A stretch of 64,000 bases of DNA from Montifringilla adamsi. Lineage: Eukaryota > Chordata > Aves > Passeriformes > Passeridae. The position numbers and the translations under genes are program-made. The DNA lies in NCBI GenBank assembly GCA_017590115.1, contig JAGGNK010003335.1, positions 6,945,916 through 7,009,915 on the forward strand. Reading direction: 5' to 3'. Position 1 is the stretch's first letter. The number at the start of each line of letters is the position of its first letter. This document shows, piece after piece, positions 32,028 through 44,860 of this stretch. Below the pieces are notes generated by a model that had not been told where the DNA came from, did not search any database, and saw only the letters and a list, made by a program, of their open reading frames with translations.

Positions 32028-35000
32028 TCTAAATAGCAACAGGCTTCCAGTGTTCCATATCCTGAGGGAAGTTCATGATTTCTTGAAGTCTTGGTTCTTT
32101 CAGCCAGGCCATTTTCTATCTGCATATAAGCAGTGTGTCTGCACAGTGATATAGGAGGTAGCTTTAAAGGAGAAAATTAAGTTATACCTCAACACAGACA
32201 CAGTAAATGAAATTTCAAGGGAAAAAAATAAGAATACACAACTTAAAACCAATGGGCCAGGGATCAGGCTGGGGGGCAGTGACCACCTGGGGGAATGGAG
32301 CCCTGTTTTATCTTGCACTTCATGTTTTGTGCTTTCCCCACTTTTCCCACTCTCAAGTTCTTTTCTAAGACTTTCTTATTGCTACTCATTCATTACTTGG
32401 TATTGAAACAATATTTTTGAGCACTAAAATATGGAAAAAATGTAACACTAAATCTTCCTGGAATTAGCTGTTTTAAACAACTTTTGCCATTCATGAATTC
32501 ATTAAACACAACTTCAGGCAAAAAGCATTATTGGGCTTTTAAAAACCGATTCATGTAATTTCCTAGTCAATGATATTGAAATAGAGATGGAATAAAGCAA
32601 AGGTCCTCAGTGCACATATAAAATCTGAAATTGTATTCTTCGAGCATCTTCAAAATGAGGTGTAGATCAAAAACTTTGATTTTTTTGAAGAATAAATTAT
32701 CAAAATAACTCAGTTGACACCATTCCCCACAATTACCTCCATATACAGATATTTTTCATCTCTTTTTTCCAATTAAATTCTGTTCACTATAGTACCTTAG
32801 TGGAAAGAGAAGAGCTCTCTGATGCTGAGAATTTGTTTGTTTGGTTTTAACTTCTGGCTGCTGGTAGCAAATCCTTATCCACTTTCTCTTTGTGAGTTAA
32901 TTTTCTTTGAAGCAGGTCAATGGTGCATGGTGAGCTGCAGAGTGCACAGACTGAATTGCACTGCACCCTCTGGGTGGGTTTTGATGAGCAGAATCCATCT
33001 TAAAAGGCAAAAAGATTGTCCAAGGAAATGAAGTTTTGAGAAATCTTGTAAATTTTAGAGACTAATGGTAGTAAGATCTCAGGAAGCCTTTATTGCAGTT
33101 TAAAGTGTGGAGTTCAGCAGCAAATTTATTCATAGCTTTTCTACTTGAATGGATCTGTTTTAATTCTGGGTGGGAAATAAAGCACCCAGGGGCAGCCCTG
33201 GGAGTAGAGTTTATTTTGAAATTGCGATAAAGGAGGGTCTCAGCCTGGTGTGGGATGAAGGGGAGTGATGCTCTCTGAGCAGTCAGAGACACTGAAGGTG
33301 CTCAGAGGTCCCTGCCAGCTTCCTTGGCCATGGGGTGTGCTATGCTGCCAGCTCACTATCCAGAAATTCATGATGTGGGAAAACTGCAGGAGTTTCATCT
33401 CTAAAATCCCACTTTCCTTTCAGCTTTTAGGTTTGGTCTCTCTCGCTTGGTACCCAAGCACCACATGGGGCCAAAGGAAGGGCTCAGTCTCCATCCTTCC
33501 AGAGAGGTGGTACTGGCAGAAATCCTGTCCGTCCTCTCCCCACGCATGACTGAAAACTTCCCATTGCCATTGCTTTTAAACACTCTCACTCCAGACACTA
33601 TGTAGAAAACTATCACTGAAGGGGTATTGGGCACAGCCAAAGGTGATACAGAGACTCTATCACCAGAAGGTATGAAAAGACACCTTAGTACTAGGAATCT
33701 ACAGTTCTTATAGAAACAATGGTGGACCTAAGACCTGATTGGTCTCAAAGTGAAAACCTCTCACACCTTTGGTGAACTATGAATAGCACAGTCTGGAGAA
33801 CCATAGCTATAAACAATGGTAACAGAAAGAGAGATAATAATTGTTTGAATTCTTTCATCTATGTTTCCCACAGCTTCCCAGGATTTTCCTGGGAGAACCA
33901 TGTCCCTCTCTGTTCAAAAGATATGTAATTATTATAGAAAACAGTGGAATTTTTCATCAGCCTGAAAAATGTGGACCTTTGGATCTTATTCCCATAAATG
34001 TTCTCAGTCACAAGGTCTTTAACAGGATACCTTGCTAGTTCTCTGTCACCACAGAGTCAACCCTCAAGCTCCCTTGAATGCTGCATCTCTCAGTGCACAG
34101 ATTTGCCAGGCTATAGTCTGTCATGCCTGAGTGACGTTTCCCTTAGGAACTGTTTGTTCTGCTGTGGAATGTATCCATCTTGGACCTTAAATCACCTGCA
34201 GCAGGGGCTTGACTCCTGCTCTCAAACAATGTAAGGATTCCTTAGCAGCTCCCTGTGTCTGCAGCACCCTCCTGCCATACCCTTTAAAGTGTCACTGGGT
34301 CTTCCTTTCCCTCCTTGACAGGAGGGACCAGGACCCCCAGGGCCAGGACTGGTATGATGGAGCATGAGTCACGAGTTCTCCATGTTTTGGCATTGGGAAC
34401 AAGTTCCTGAGTCTAATTCAAACCAGACAGTGCAAAAGAAATGTGGCTTTGAGCCTCTGCGGATGTGTGGGCAGTCAGGAGGGGCATCTTGTAGCAAATG
34501 GAAATGTTTTGTCTCTTTCTTAGTTAATACTTAACCAGGAATTAACTGTAAGTTAAGCATTAGGAGCCCCCAAAGAAACCAGGAGCCCCAGTCACCAAGT
34601 GAGGCTTGAAAAAGCAGCTAAGGATTTCCCTGCCCTCGTGTAAGTCCCTGAGCTCTTTGATGCACTCCTACAGATGTGACAGTGTCAGTCTGGACACTCA
34701 GCTGGCTGCTCTTCCACACCCACCTTCCCTCCAGGTATGGCTTTTCATAATCCTTCCCAAAGGTTTTACCCAAGGGCTGGCCAAAGCCTTGATGTGGATC
34801 TTGCATACAAAACCAAGGAGACTCAGACCTGAGCCTGGCTCTGTGCTGTTGTGCATCAGCACTGCTGGAACAGCCCCAGCCCTTGCCTGTCTGCTGTCCT
34901 GTGGCTCCTGCTCTCCACGGTCAGCGTCTTCCTGTGGCCACGGGGATCCAGCAGCATCCCAAACACACAGATACAAGACAAAGCAACTGAACTGTGGTCA

Positions 35001-36934
35001 AGTGCTCTGGCTGTGACAAGGAGTTCTATTTACAATTCCAGTTTGGAAAGGCCAGCAATTAAATCTGTTCTGAATAACTGATGAGAAAACTCTGGCTACC
35101 TACCACTAAGCTCTAAACCTGGTTCAGAAAGAACTTTACTCTTCCCAGAACAGGGTGCTCTGTGGCTTTGGGCTGTAGTTACTTCTCAGTCTGTGCCCAT
35201 TAGCTTGGATGGGCATTACCTGATTCCTACCCATTTTTTGTAATTCTATTTTAACATAAATAAGTACAAAGGCTCTATTCTGCCATTCCTCTCCCAGACT
35301 CCATGGATTCACAGGGAATGGCAGCACCAGAGCAATGCCAAGAGTCTCTTTGGTGAGGTTTTGTGGAGAACACCTCATGGGAGCAGAATGCCATGTCCTG
35401 GAAGGCAAGGCTGACTCACTGCAGACCAAGGCAAACACTGAATCATGAGCACATTGGTCTGCACCAGCCACAACCAAACACAGGATTCCAGATAGCTCAG
35501 AGCAAGAGATCACCAACAGCTGGAACAGCAACACAGGGGAAAAAGGAGCAAGTTACAGCAGCTGCCCACTGCAAATTGGGTTATTCAAGGTAAACTGGGA
35601 AGTCCCTAAAGAGCAAAAGGAAAACAGCTGGCCAAAGTTCTGTGTGCCAGGTCACTGCTGAGGTGGCATCATTCCTCCTTGCCTCGGGCATTGGATCTGC
35701 AGCACTTGAGGATCTGGTCTGGAATTTTTAATACGTTTAGGAGCAAATTTGTTCTGGTTTAGAAATTTTCCAGTGAAATCCTTCTTTGCTGGGAATTATT
35801 GATTCACTGAATGTAAAACTTCTGCACAATGAAATCTTGTTCTAACCTGGGTGGGACTTTTGGTAAGAGACAGAGACAATCACAGCATAGCTCACACTTG
35901 GACTGGAGAAACTGAAGTTGGTTTTTTGGGCTGGATTTAGGCAAAAGGAAACTCTCCCATCCCTCAGGTGCAGATTGGTGCTTTTCCTCACCTGAGAGAT
36001 CCAGGAGATCATACAAGGCCCTGGGAGGACTCAGTGCAGTGAACTAATGTTGGGCAGTTCCTGAGCTGGCTGGCTCCTCACAAAGCTCCAGGTGGTTTCT
36101 GGAATCTGGAGGAGAGGATGTACCCTAATCTGCCCCCCAGTGCTCTATGGGGCAGTCATGAGGCATCCCTTGAGCACACAGAACTTGCTGGGGATTTAGG
36201 AGGAAGCTCACATCTGTTCTTGGCTCCACAATGTAGAGAATTAACTTGTCAGGTTTAAGCAGGTTTTGACTCTTCCTGGCTGCAATAGTGGAATAGCTTG
36301 ATTAAATCCTCCCATGGATTAAAATTCACCCTGCCTGTTTACAGTCTGCTTCTGGTTCTTCATTACAAAAGCAATGACTATAACTTCAAAATTTCCATTA
36401 GACCCTTAAAACTCGATCTTTCAGAAGGACTGAGGCTCTGAGGCTCTGCTGTATTGGAAGCTGTGGTTGAACCTACTTGCATGCAACAACACACAGCTCA
36501 GGCTGTAGCACAATGCCAGGCTCAGAGACAAGAGCACAGTGCCCAGCAGCCTGGGCACCCACCTCTGAGCAATGCTGGGCTTGTTCACCCCATGGACTGG
36601 AGCACATATGACTTGTTGGGCTGACCTACCCCTTACAGTCCCACCCTTTGGTGACTTCTGATCCAAAAGCAAAGACTTGTGTTGGAGTTCTAAAAGAGCT
36701 TCACCCACCAGGGATCTATTCATGGATGTACCCTTGAGTTATCTCCTTCAGCCCACACCTTTCTGGAAACCTTCTGTTGTCCTTGCTATTTTCAACCATT
36801 TAGAAAGAATGTCCAGAATTTAAATGTGTGATGGTGCAGCACCAGCTCACAGCCCTTTCTGTGATGGCCCCAACACCTGCCTGCCTTGTGTGCTCCTGGT
36901 TTGGCCCCTCCCTGCTCCCATGGTGCTGGGAGGA
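29984..36934. other. Intergenic sequence, no gene recognised
   Basis: Seven kilobases without an assignable exon. Contains a 29-A tract (31996-32024) and an unclassified segment around 33410-33940 that has the look of an old long terminal repeat but no secure identity. The rest is featureless to the eye. Confidence 0.5.
31996..32024 (+). repeat. Poly(A) tract, 29 nt
   Basis: Uninterrupted run of 29 adenines. No convincing retrocopy body was found upstream. Confidence 0.95.
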
Positions 36935-36989
36935 TCACAGATGAGTTTGAGTTGGAAGGGACCTTTAAGATCACCTAGTGCAAGCCCTG
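36935..36989 (-). mobile_element. CR1 LINE 3' terminus, very short
   Basis: Starts TCACAGATGAGTTTGAGTTG, then GAAGGGACCTTTAAGATCAC and CTAGTGCAAGCCC, a reverse-complement CR1 terminus of about 55 bp. A second CR1 fragment in the same orientation follows 55 bp later. Confidence 0.8.
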
Positions 36990-37044
36990 TGCTGCTGCAG
37001 CTCAGCCCCAAAAGTGCTTTGGCTATAGCCGTCAGACCAGCAAA

Positions 37045-37205
37045 TCACAGAATGGTTTGGGTTGGAAGAGATCCTAAAGATCACCTGGCTGCAACTACCC
37101 TGGGCATCTTCCACTACAGCAGGCTGCTCACAGCCCTGTCCAACCTGCCCTTGAATGCCTCAGGGATGGGGCATCCACAGCTGCCCTGGGCAATCTGCTT
37201 CTCCA
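37045..37205 (-). mobile_element. CR1 LINE 3' fragment
   Basis: Starts TCACAGAATGGTTTGGG, then TTGGAAGAGATCCTAAAGAT, AGCAGGCTGCTCACAGCCC, TGTCCAACCTGCCCTTGAAT and CAGGGATGGGGCATCCACAG. Reverse complement of the CR1 3' region, truncated after about 160 bp. Confidence 0.9.
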
Positions 37206-40200
37206 CTCAAATAAACTTCAAGTAAACAGACACATAATCTATGTACTTCAGTATATAATGTATATTCCACTGCTGTCTCTGGCAGCTCCATCCATGTACA
37301 CAGTGCATGTTCACATTAGTGTAGCCTTTCAAAGCATGGCACAAGATCTCTTTGGGAAAGATTCCCCATCCTTCTGTAACCATGTGCTGATGGGATGCAG
37401 ACACTATAAAGGCTTGTTCTCCAGTGGCTGCAATTGCTGCTAGCTCAATCTGGCAAAGACTCTGGAATTTGTTCTGTGTTTCATCTGTTGGATTTTAATG
37501 AGGATTTTTTTCCTCCATCACTCTACGTTTTGCACAGACAGATGCCTTGCATTTTATGAGCCTTATGTAGAAAACCTACCACGAGTGTAAGGTTGTAGTG
37601 TAATGATGTTTACTATAAACTCCATCCACATTCTTCTGGTTCTTGTAATTGGTTTCTGGAGAATAGATATCCATGTCTCTGGCAGTTAGAAATGTCCTAA
37701 CTGTGTCACACCATTACTGTAGGAGCAGAACTGCTGTCACTTGCAGCAAGCCTGTGTTTTTATTTGTTCAAGGGTGACTATAATTGGAACCTCCTGCAGC
37801 CACTGAAGCCAGGAGCCTTTTGGCTTTAACACAGTTTGCTGAAAAGGCTAATGCAATTACTTACGTGAACTAATCTGTAAAGGATGTTTTTCTGTTGTCT
37901 CTGCCTTAATTGTTTCCAGCTTATGGCATGGAAATGTTACTGGCCCTGGGAGGCCAAGGGAGGAGAAGGGAAAGAAAAAATGTCAGAAGGATATGGAAGA
38001 TTTGGATGAATATAGGAGCTACTTGGAGTTTTTCCTGCTACTCCCGAATTCATTAAATCATGGGAATAAAGGTAAAGCTATTTAAATCACACTTGGTAGA
38101 ATAGGCCTTGGTCTGCCACAGGGCAAGCTGAGAACTGTTTGTAGCTGTAAAACTTTCTTAAAACAGGTCATGCTGGTCTCCAGGTGCTTAGGAGCAGGTG
38201 CTCAGCCTCCCTTCTGCTGCTGGTGCAAAGAACTGGCTTTAGTAAAAGTGTCTGGGATTCCTCTCCCCAAAGAGAGCCCACAAACAGGCTGGCCCAGGTG
38301 GCTCCTCTGGGATTCTGTGGATTCCCTTAAGCTGATCTGCTGCTCTGCATCTCTGGGTGTTTTTCAGGAGAAAACACTTAGGCAGAAGATTTGTCCATTT
38401 TCAGCACTTGCACTGAGTATGCAGGGTCTGTAAGAGGAGCCCGGAGCATTTGAACTCCCTGTTTCTGAGGGGATGTTGGAAACAGTGTCTGACTCTCCTG
38501 AGTCTCTGAAGACTTCAACCATGCATGCCAGCACTCAGATCTGAAGGCAGCTGTGCTGAAGAAACGTTCCCAGATCAGAGTGACTCATTAGCAGAGGCTG
38601 GGCTGAGGCCATGAGACTTTGAGTCCAGCTCCTCTTGTCTCGTCTCCAACAGCCAGGCTGTTCCAGAGGCTGTAAGGGCTGGATGACCTTTGCTCATTAA
38701 CTACCACACGAACATCTCTTCCCAGCAGTAGCCTTCCACATGCTGAATTACTCACTTGACATCTAAATTTTAATGGAAAATGTCTTTTTAATACTGAAAG
38801 CTATTCCCTTCTTGCGTTCACGTCCAAACTGTAGCCTTTTGGATAAGCTTCTGGCTGGTTTCTCCAACGCAACCATCCCCTGCAAAGGGTAAGCAGCTAA
38901 TGGAAAGGGAATGTTCTTTTGAAGCGCTTGAAAAAGGAGGTCAGGAAGGGCTGCACACAAAAGTGAAAATTTTAACGACAGGTAAAGAAACTAGAATTTC
39001 TCATTGGAAATGCCTATTGCTTTGCACTGGCTGTTCTTTCCAGACGTTGAAGCTTCTCCTACAGGAGCAGGCCAGGGGAGGTAGCTGTTGCAGAACATTG
39101 CTTGTCACGGGGTTTTGCACATTTTTGTGTTGTTTACCTGGGATGGTCTCTCACTCTACCTGTTCCTCTTTTCTGTTCCATTTTGAAAATTATAACAACC
39201 TGCTGTATCAATGCTCACAGGCCAGTGCCATCAAAAACGGCAGCTTTGCTAAAGAAAATATAAGCAAGTTATTTGCTTATTTACATAGGGTTCCTTCAAG
39301 CACATCAAGTATTTCAGTTGTAGAAAGAGCACAGCAGTTTTAATACATTCAGACTGTACATAGACAGCCTAGGCATCTCAGAAAACATTTCCTTAAATTT
39401 ATTGCTGTTTCAAGCTTTCATTCTGTCTACAATATTTTGTGTCCAGGGTTTTCCTTTGCAGCCAACTCACCATCCACAAAGTTGTTTTAGATATGCTACT
39501 GTACTGTGATCCACTTTAACCAACATTTAACCAATGTTTCATAGCAAGTAGAAGCGCCTTTCCTTTCCCCTGTAGAATCAGGACTGATTTCATTGAGCCT
39601 CAACCCAAGAGCTGTCAGTTCCCTCCCTTCAGATGTGGCTAATTTTTAATTAAAAAAAAATAAATTGATGGCACACTACTTGAATAGCTATTCTTGCTCA
39701 AAACCAAAACCAGGGTAGTGCCATTAGGTACCAAACCCATTAGGATTCCTGGCTATTGCTCTACCATGTGCCATTTTTTCCCTTGGTTGTAGTCAACATG
39801 TTAAATTCTAAGCATGACCCTAAGGTCTTGAAGGAAGAATTTCACTCTGATTTTATTCACAAAATATTTTGTTTCTATTGCAACCAAAAAGCTCAGGTCT
39901 TTGCCTGGGCCCTGTGGTTTTCAAAGACTGTGGCTCTCTGTGTGGTTGTGTTATTCCACTATGCAATCTGGAATGCTGATGCAGATGGAGAGCCAGGCAA
40001 GGGCCATGCACCCACCAGCTGGCTCCTGATTTAACATTTCTAGCAATCACTGGTCGTGATGTTAAGGCACACTGGGGCCTCAGTCTCTCTGGGCTGAACT
40101 GTTCTGGAGTCAGCACTGACGGTCTCGTCAGGAAATCCTTCAAAAATCAACTCCAAATCTCAAGTTTCAATTTCTTTATTATCTGTTAAACATCAGCACA

Positions 40201-42062
40201 AATATGTGTCTGCTGCCATGTAATTAAGATTATTTCAATTTATTAAACAGTGTCAGGACTTGGTGGACTTTCTGTTACTCCGTTGAAAACTGGAACAACC
40301 TGGGTGTGGGCTAGTAAAGGGAAAAAGTATTCTCTTAAGTCCTTTAAATCCTTCTTCTGCCACAGTTCAGCAGCACCATGTACATAATGAACTGTGGGGG
40401 AGAAATCGACCTCCAGTGTGGACAGAGTAGGTCTCTGGGCATCACCCTCTCTGTCTCTTCTTGTGGAAAACAGCCCAAAGGTATGAACCTCCTCAAGTTT
40501 TGGGGGGTTTATTTTGGGCTTCTGTTTCTCCTCTGCACCCTTTTACATTTTAATAATGGGGTTTTAGCTTTAAAGGCTGCTCTTGAGCTTGTCTGTCCTG
40601 CCATTAGTGATCACAAATTGAAAGTGCCTCTATTCTTGTGTGATGGTAGAAGAATTACTTCTGTGTTCTCCTCTGAGCACTCAGTTTCTCCTGTAACCTC
40701 TTGGGCTTTTTGCCCTGCAGATCCCCCAAATCACAATGAATTTCGGGGTTAAAGAAAGGACTCGACGTTTGCTATTCCTCTGCTGTACTCTTCCACACAG
40801 ACTGAGGAGCTGTCCTTTGGCACAACCTGCCCTTGTAGTCCCTAAACTTTCAAACAAGAGGTTACGGCAGGAGAAATTGAGGAGAGAGAGAGACAAATGA
40901 GGCTTCCTTAAAAATAAAATTGATGGGATGCTGAGAGGATGTAAAGATAAATGTCAAATCCCCCAGCACTCTTGGAATTGCTGGGGCTGCACAAGGTGAG
41001 TAGAGAATTAAAGATGAATTTAGACATTGGCCTCCAGGATGGATTTCTCTCTTGAGGGTCTTCTGGCTTCTTGCTCAGTTTAACAAACCTCCTTGCAGGC
41101 CTGTTTCATGCAGCAATAGTCTCTCCAGCTAAAAGTGATGCCAAAAGCTTCTCTAAGAGTTGAAAGAGATGCAAAATAAGATTATTTCTGCATACCTGTG
41201 CTGGTCCAAATTCTGCTGAAATTAGAAGTGTTTTACAAGGTTTCAGTATTTTGTTTCTATGTATTTCTATAGTTCTGTTCCCTGCCTTGTGGAGGAATTA
41301 GAACTGTTAAAATATCAAGGGACTGGGATCCTCCAGTCTTCTCCTCTAGTAAAATGATCCCACCTTTTATATGACATTTGAATTGTCCAACCTTTTCCTA
41401 TGATGTGAAAAACATGTTGACAATAATGAAATCTGCTTAGCTTCTGCAGGAATTATTGCTTTAGTTTGGTGCCACTGTAAATTCTGGCATGCTTTTACAA
41501 GGAAGATGTCTGGAGTTTCGTTTATAGAAGAAAATTAACAATAAGCATGTAAGACTGATAAGAAAAGCTCTGCTTGCTTTTGAGCCAAGCAATTTAAAAA
41601 GCGGAAGAATTGTAAATGAAAGGAAACCTTTCCAGCTATCTAGATTCTAATTTTGTTGCTATAAATTAATTTAATTTAATTTAATGGAATTTTTCAAAGC
41701 TGAGAATTACATTTAAGGTGGAAAAATGAACTGTCATTTAACTATTCTTTTAGAGGTAATATTATCAATATTTATATTTTAATATATTTTCCTCCTTCAG
41801 AGAAAATCTGAGTTCTTGTTTTTCAAGGTGAGGACAATTTAACTTCTAACACCAAGAAATGAGGTGTGGAACAAAAGCACTGAGGTGTGTAGGGAAGCTG
41901 ATCCAGGAAGGTGACAGGAAGCAGCCACTACACACCCAGTTTCCATAGCCTGAGAAAAGTTACTTTGACCATCCCTGACATAATATTGTGCCTCTGGCTA
42001 TGAAAAATGTGGGAGTTCAACACCTTCTAGGATTACACTTGGCCAATCATGCCGTTAAGTGG
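37206..42062. other. Intergenic sequence, no gene recognised
   Basis: No exon of a known family. A short (TTTAA)n stretch lies at about 41664-41685. Several open frames of 120-150 codons occur (for example 38900-39343 and 40378-40752) but resemble no known protein and have no flanking gene structure. Confidence 0.5.
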
Positions 42063-42212
42063 AATGGCAGAGTCACCATCCCTAGGAGTGTTTAGGAAAC
42101 AAATGGACGTGGCACTTCGTGACATGGTTTAGCGGGCAGAGGGGAATTAGGTCAAAGACTGGACTTGATGATCTTGGAGGTCTTTTCCAACCTTAACAAT
42201 TCCAGGATTCTA
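42063..42212 (+). mobile_element. CR1 LINE 3' fragment
   Basis: Begins near AATGGCAGAGTCACCATCCC, then GTGGCACTTCGTGACATGG, TTTAGCGGGCAGAGG, GACTTGATGATCTTGGAGGT and CTTTTCCAACCTTAACAATT, ending CCAGGATTCTA. Plus-oriented CR1 3' end. Confidence 0.92.
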
Positions 42213-43568
42213 AGCCAAGTAATGCAGGAATGCAGTGCAGTCAGTGAAGTTTGGGCAGGTCCAAATGGGCAGGGATGTGTTCCAGGCAGGGCAGCCAGCC
42301 AAGCATATCTCTCCGGCTCCTGCAGGAAAACACCCTCTAAGGAGATGGAGCTTTGGCATTTCTTCTGTTTTCTGAACGTGATCCTGTCACCCTGTCCAGA
42401 GGTGGCACTGCCATTCCCTGACAACATCCCATTCTGCACTGGGTCTGTGAGTCTTTGAGGCCGTGGGTCCTCGTGGAGGGAGGGATGTGGCTGGTAAAAG
42501 CCTTGGCTTTGATGTGATGTGCTTGAGGTACAGGTCAGCAGTACACAAGCTGACAAATGAGATGATTGTATTTTCAGGGCACAAATTGTTTGCCCAGAAG
42601 AATCCCACAAAGTGGGGGTTGGCTGTGAGTTTCCAGAAAGCCCAGTTTCTGGCAGAAAATGTTGTTTATAGAGGGCCAGTTTGGGAATATGCAGTTGCTG
42701 CTTGTCCTCAGGCTTGTCCTGTATTTATCTGCCTTTATTTTAATTGGATAATTCTTGGCTCTGGAAATGTTTCCTTTGAGTAATTATAGCTTTCATTTCT
42801 TTCTCTGCCTCAAACACATGGTCTGAGGGAGGTCTCATCCCTTCTCAATGCCTTCTCTCTCTATTAATTCTCCCTGCCAGTGTCTTCAGCAATCTGCTCC
42901 CAAAACACATCAGGTGTTTCTAAATTACTTCAAATTGACTTCAGTGGTAATTTTGGGAAGCAGGGATTTATTTCCTATGTTTGATTGTTTTTCTGGGTGT
43001 TCTTGAAGAGCTGTCTTGGTCTCACTTTGCTTAAACCCTTTTAACAGATAACGTTGCTTATTTCTTTCAAACATTTTCAAGCTCTCCAGCACAGAATTTA
43101 ATTTCTCGTGTCTGCATCTACAAAGCTGGGGGTGTAGCTCCTTCCCTACTCCCTTGCTGCTCACCAGATTTCAGGTAATGGCTGAGTGCTGTGTTCTGAC
43201 TTTGAAAGCCATTTCCCACCATGAATTCCAGACATCTTTTTCCAGACTCCATGCTCTTACATTGTTGTTTAGACAAAGTTACCAGTGAGGGAGGATGCAA
43301 TAGCTAGCTGGCAACTCCTGCAGCTGGTACAACCACAGCAGTGCTGCAGATGCCAGGGAGCCCCGCTCCTCCTGAATGAGCTCCCTGGACGTGAGTCTGG
43401 GAGCAAACACTTGTTTTGGTGCCATCAAACAGAGCCTTTAGAAACCAGTGTGGTCTTCTGAAACCTGCTTTCTTCTTCTTGGCAATGTGCTATGTCAAAA
43501 CAGAGGGAACACATTTTTACTGTAGAGGTGATGCTCATAAGGAAATGATGACATCAGGGTGAACTCTA
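42213..43568. other. Intergenic sequence between two CR1 copies
   Basis: 1.4 kb with nothing recognised on either strand. Confidence 0.5.
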
Positions 43569-43897
43569 TGGCTCTTTACAAGTCCCTGTCAGGAAGCTGT
43601 AGCCAGGTGGGAGTTGGTCTCTTCTCCCAGGTAACAAGTGACAGGATGAGAGGAAATGGTGTCAAGTTGTGTTAGGGGAGGACTAGATTGGATATTGTGA
43701 AAAAAATTCTTCACTGAAAGTGCTGTCAAGCATTGGAACAGCCTGCCCAGGGCAGTGGTGGAGTCACCATCCCTACAGGGATTCAAAAGTCATGTGGCAC
43801 CTGGGGATGTGGTTTAGGTGGTGAACTTGGCAGCGTTGGGTTGGACTTGATGAACTTAAATGTACTTTCCAACCAAAACAATTCTATGATTCTATGA
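43569..43897 (+). mobile_element. CR1 LINE 3' fragment, well preserved
   Basis: Contains GGTCTCTTCTCCCAGGTAAC, AAGTGACAGGATGAGAGG, TCTTCACTGAAAGTGCTGTC, CATTGGAACAGCCTGCCCAG, GTCACCATCCCTACAGG and ends AATTCTATGATTCTATGA, the diagnostic CR1 terminus. About 330 bp, the clearest copy in the window. Confidence 0.96.
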
Positions 43898-44594
43898 AGG
43901 ATGAAATAAATTCATGTTCAAGCAGAAAGTTGGGAGGTGATGCTTCATGTTCTGCAGCCCACAGTCACCACCCTGTGTGTGATGCCAAGTGTCTGATCAT
44001 TAAAGTGTTGAGGTGACAGAAGGACAGAGCTCCTTACATAAACAGAAATGACAAGACAAAAGACCTAGTGGAGAAAGAAGCTAATTTTGGCTGTACATAT
44101 AGATGACTCACACGGAAATATCATCCATTTATAGGTTGCCTCCCGGATAGTGACTGGCCTGGAGCAAATTCACCCTGGAGTTTGTGGAAACACTTACAGG
44201 GAATTCAGTGGGAGTTCAACTTGGCCCTAGGGAATATTTTCCCCTTTGTAGCTCTTTGGTTTTTGTTGAATTGTTTCTTTCAAGCCTGTGGAGTGCTAAT
44301 GGGCAGCACTCAGTGTGATGAGGCAGACACATAATCCTTAGAGCATTACTGCTTCAGCTACTGATGAAACATGACTTTGTGCTGAAATCACATCTGGGGC
44401 ACTGAGGAAACAAGGTTTGAAGCAGATGTTGGTGCAGGGCTGCCTGGAGATTGCTGCAGGGAGATGTTGCTCAATCACCCATCCAAACAACATCTGCACA
44501 CTTGTGCCATTGAATGAAAACTGTGGGGCTGGAGAGGGACCTGGAGGGTGCCAAGGAGGAGAGGTAAAATCTGGAACAGGCAACAAGTGATAGG
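43898..44594. other. Spacer between two CR1 copies
   Basis: About 700 bp between oppositely oriented CR1 elements. Nothing recognised. Confidence 0.5.
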
Positions 44595-44860
44595 TCACAG
44601 AATCATAGAATGGTTTGGCTTGGAAGGGACCTTGTAAAAGTCATCCTGTGCAACATCCCTGTAATGACCCAGGACACCTTTCAGACCAAACTGCTCAGAG
44701 CCTCATCCAATCTCACCTTGAATGTTTCCAGGGATGGGGCATCCACCACCTGTCTGGAGAACCTGTGCCAGTGTTTTACCACCCTCATTGTAAAAATCTT
44801 ACATCTAACCTAAACAGACCTTTCTTAGGACAAAGGGTAATGGTTTAAAACTATGAAAGG
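44595..44860 (-). mobile_element. CR1 LINE fragment with inverted 5' piece
   Basis: 44595-44823 is a minus-oriented CR1 3' region: TCACAGAATCATAGAATGG, TTGGCTTGGAAGGGACC, TTTCCAGGGATGGGGCATCC, TTTTACCACCCTCATTGTAA and ACATCTAACCTAAACAGACC. The next 34 bases (44827-44860), AGGACAAAGGGTAATGG then TTTAAAACTATGAAAGG, are the adjacent more-5' CR1 segment in the opposite orientation. The copy at 2264-2642 shows that segment un-inverted (2477-2510). Confidence 0.88.

Noticed and set aside
38900..39343. 147-codon plus-strand open frame.
   Set aside because: No recognisable domain, and composition is like the surrounding non-coding DNA.
40378..40752. Possible exon reading NCGGEIDLQCGQSRSLG, followed by a GTATGA donor-like site.
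   Set aside because: Not recognised as any family, no plausible partner exons nearby, and the hydrophobic continuation is intron-like.
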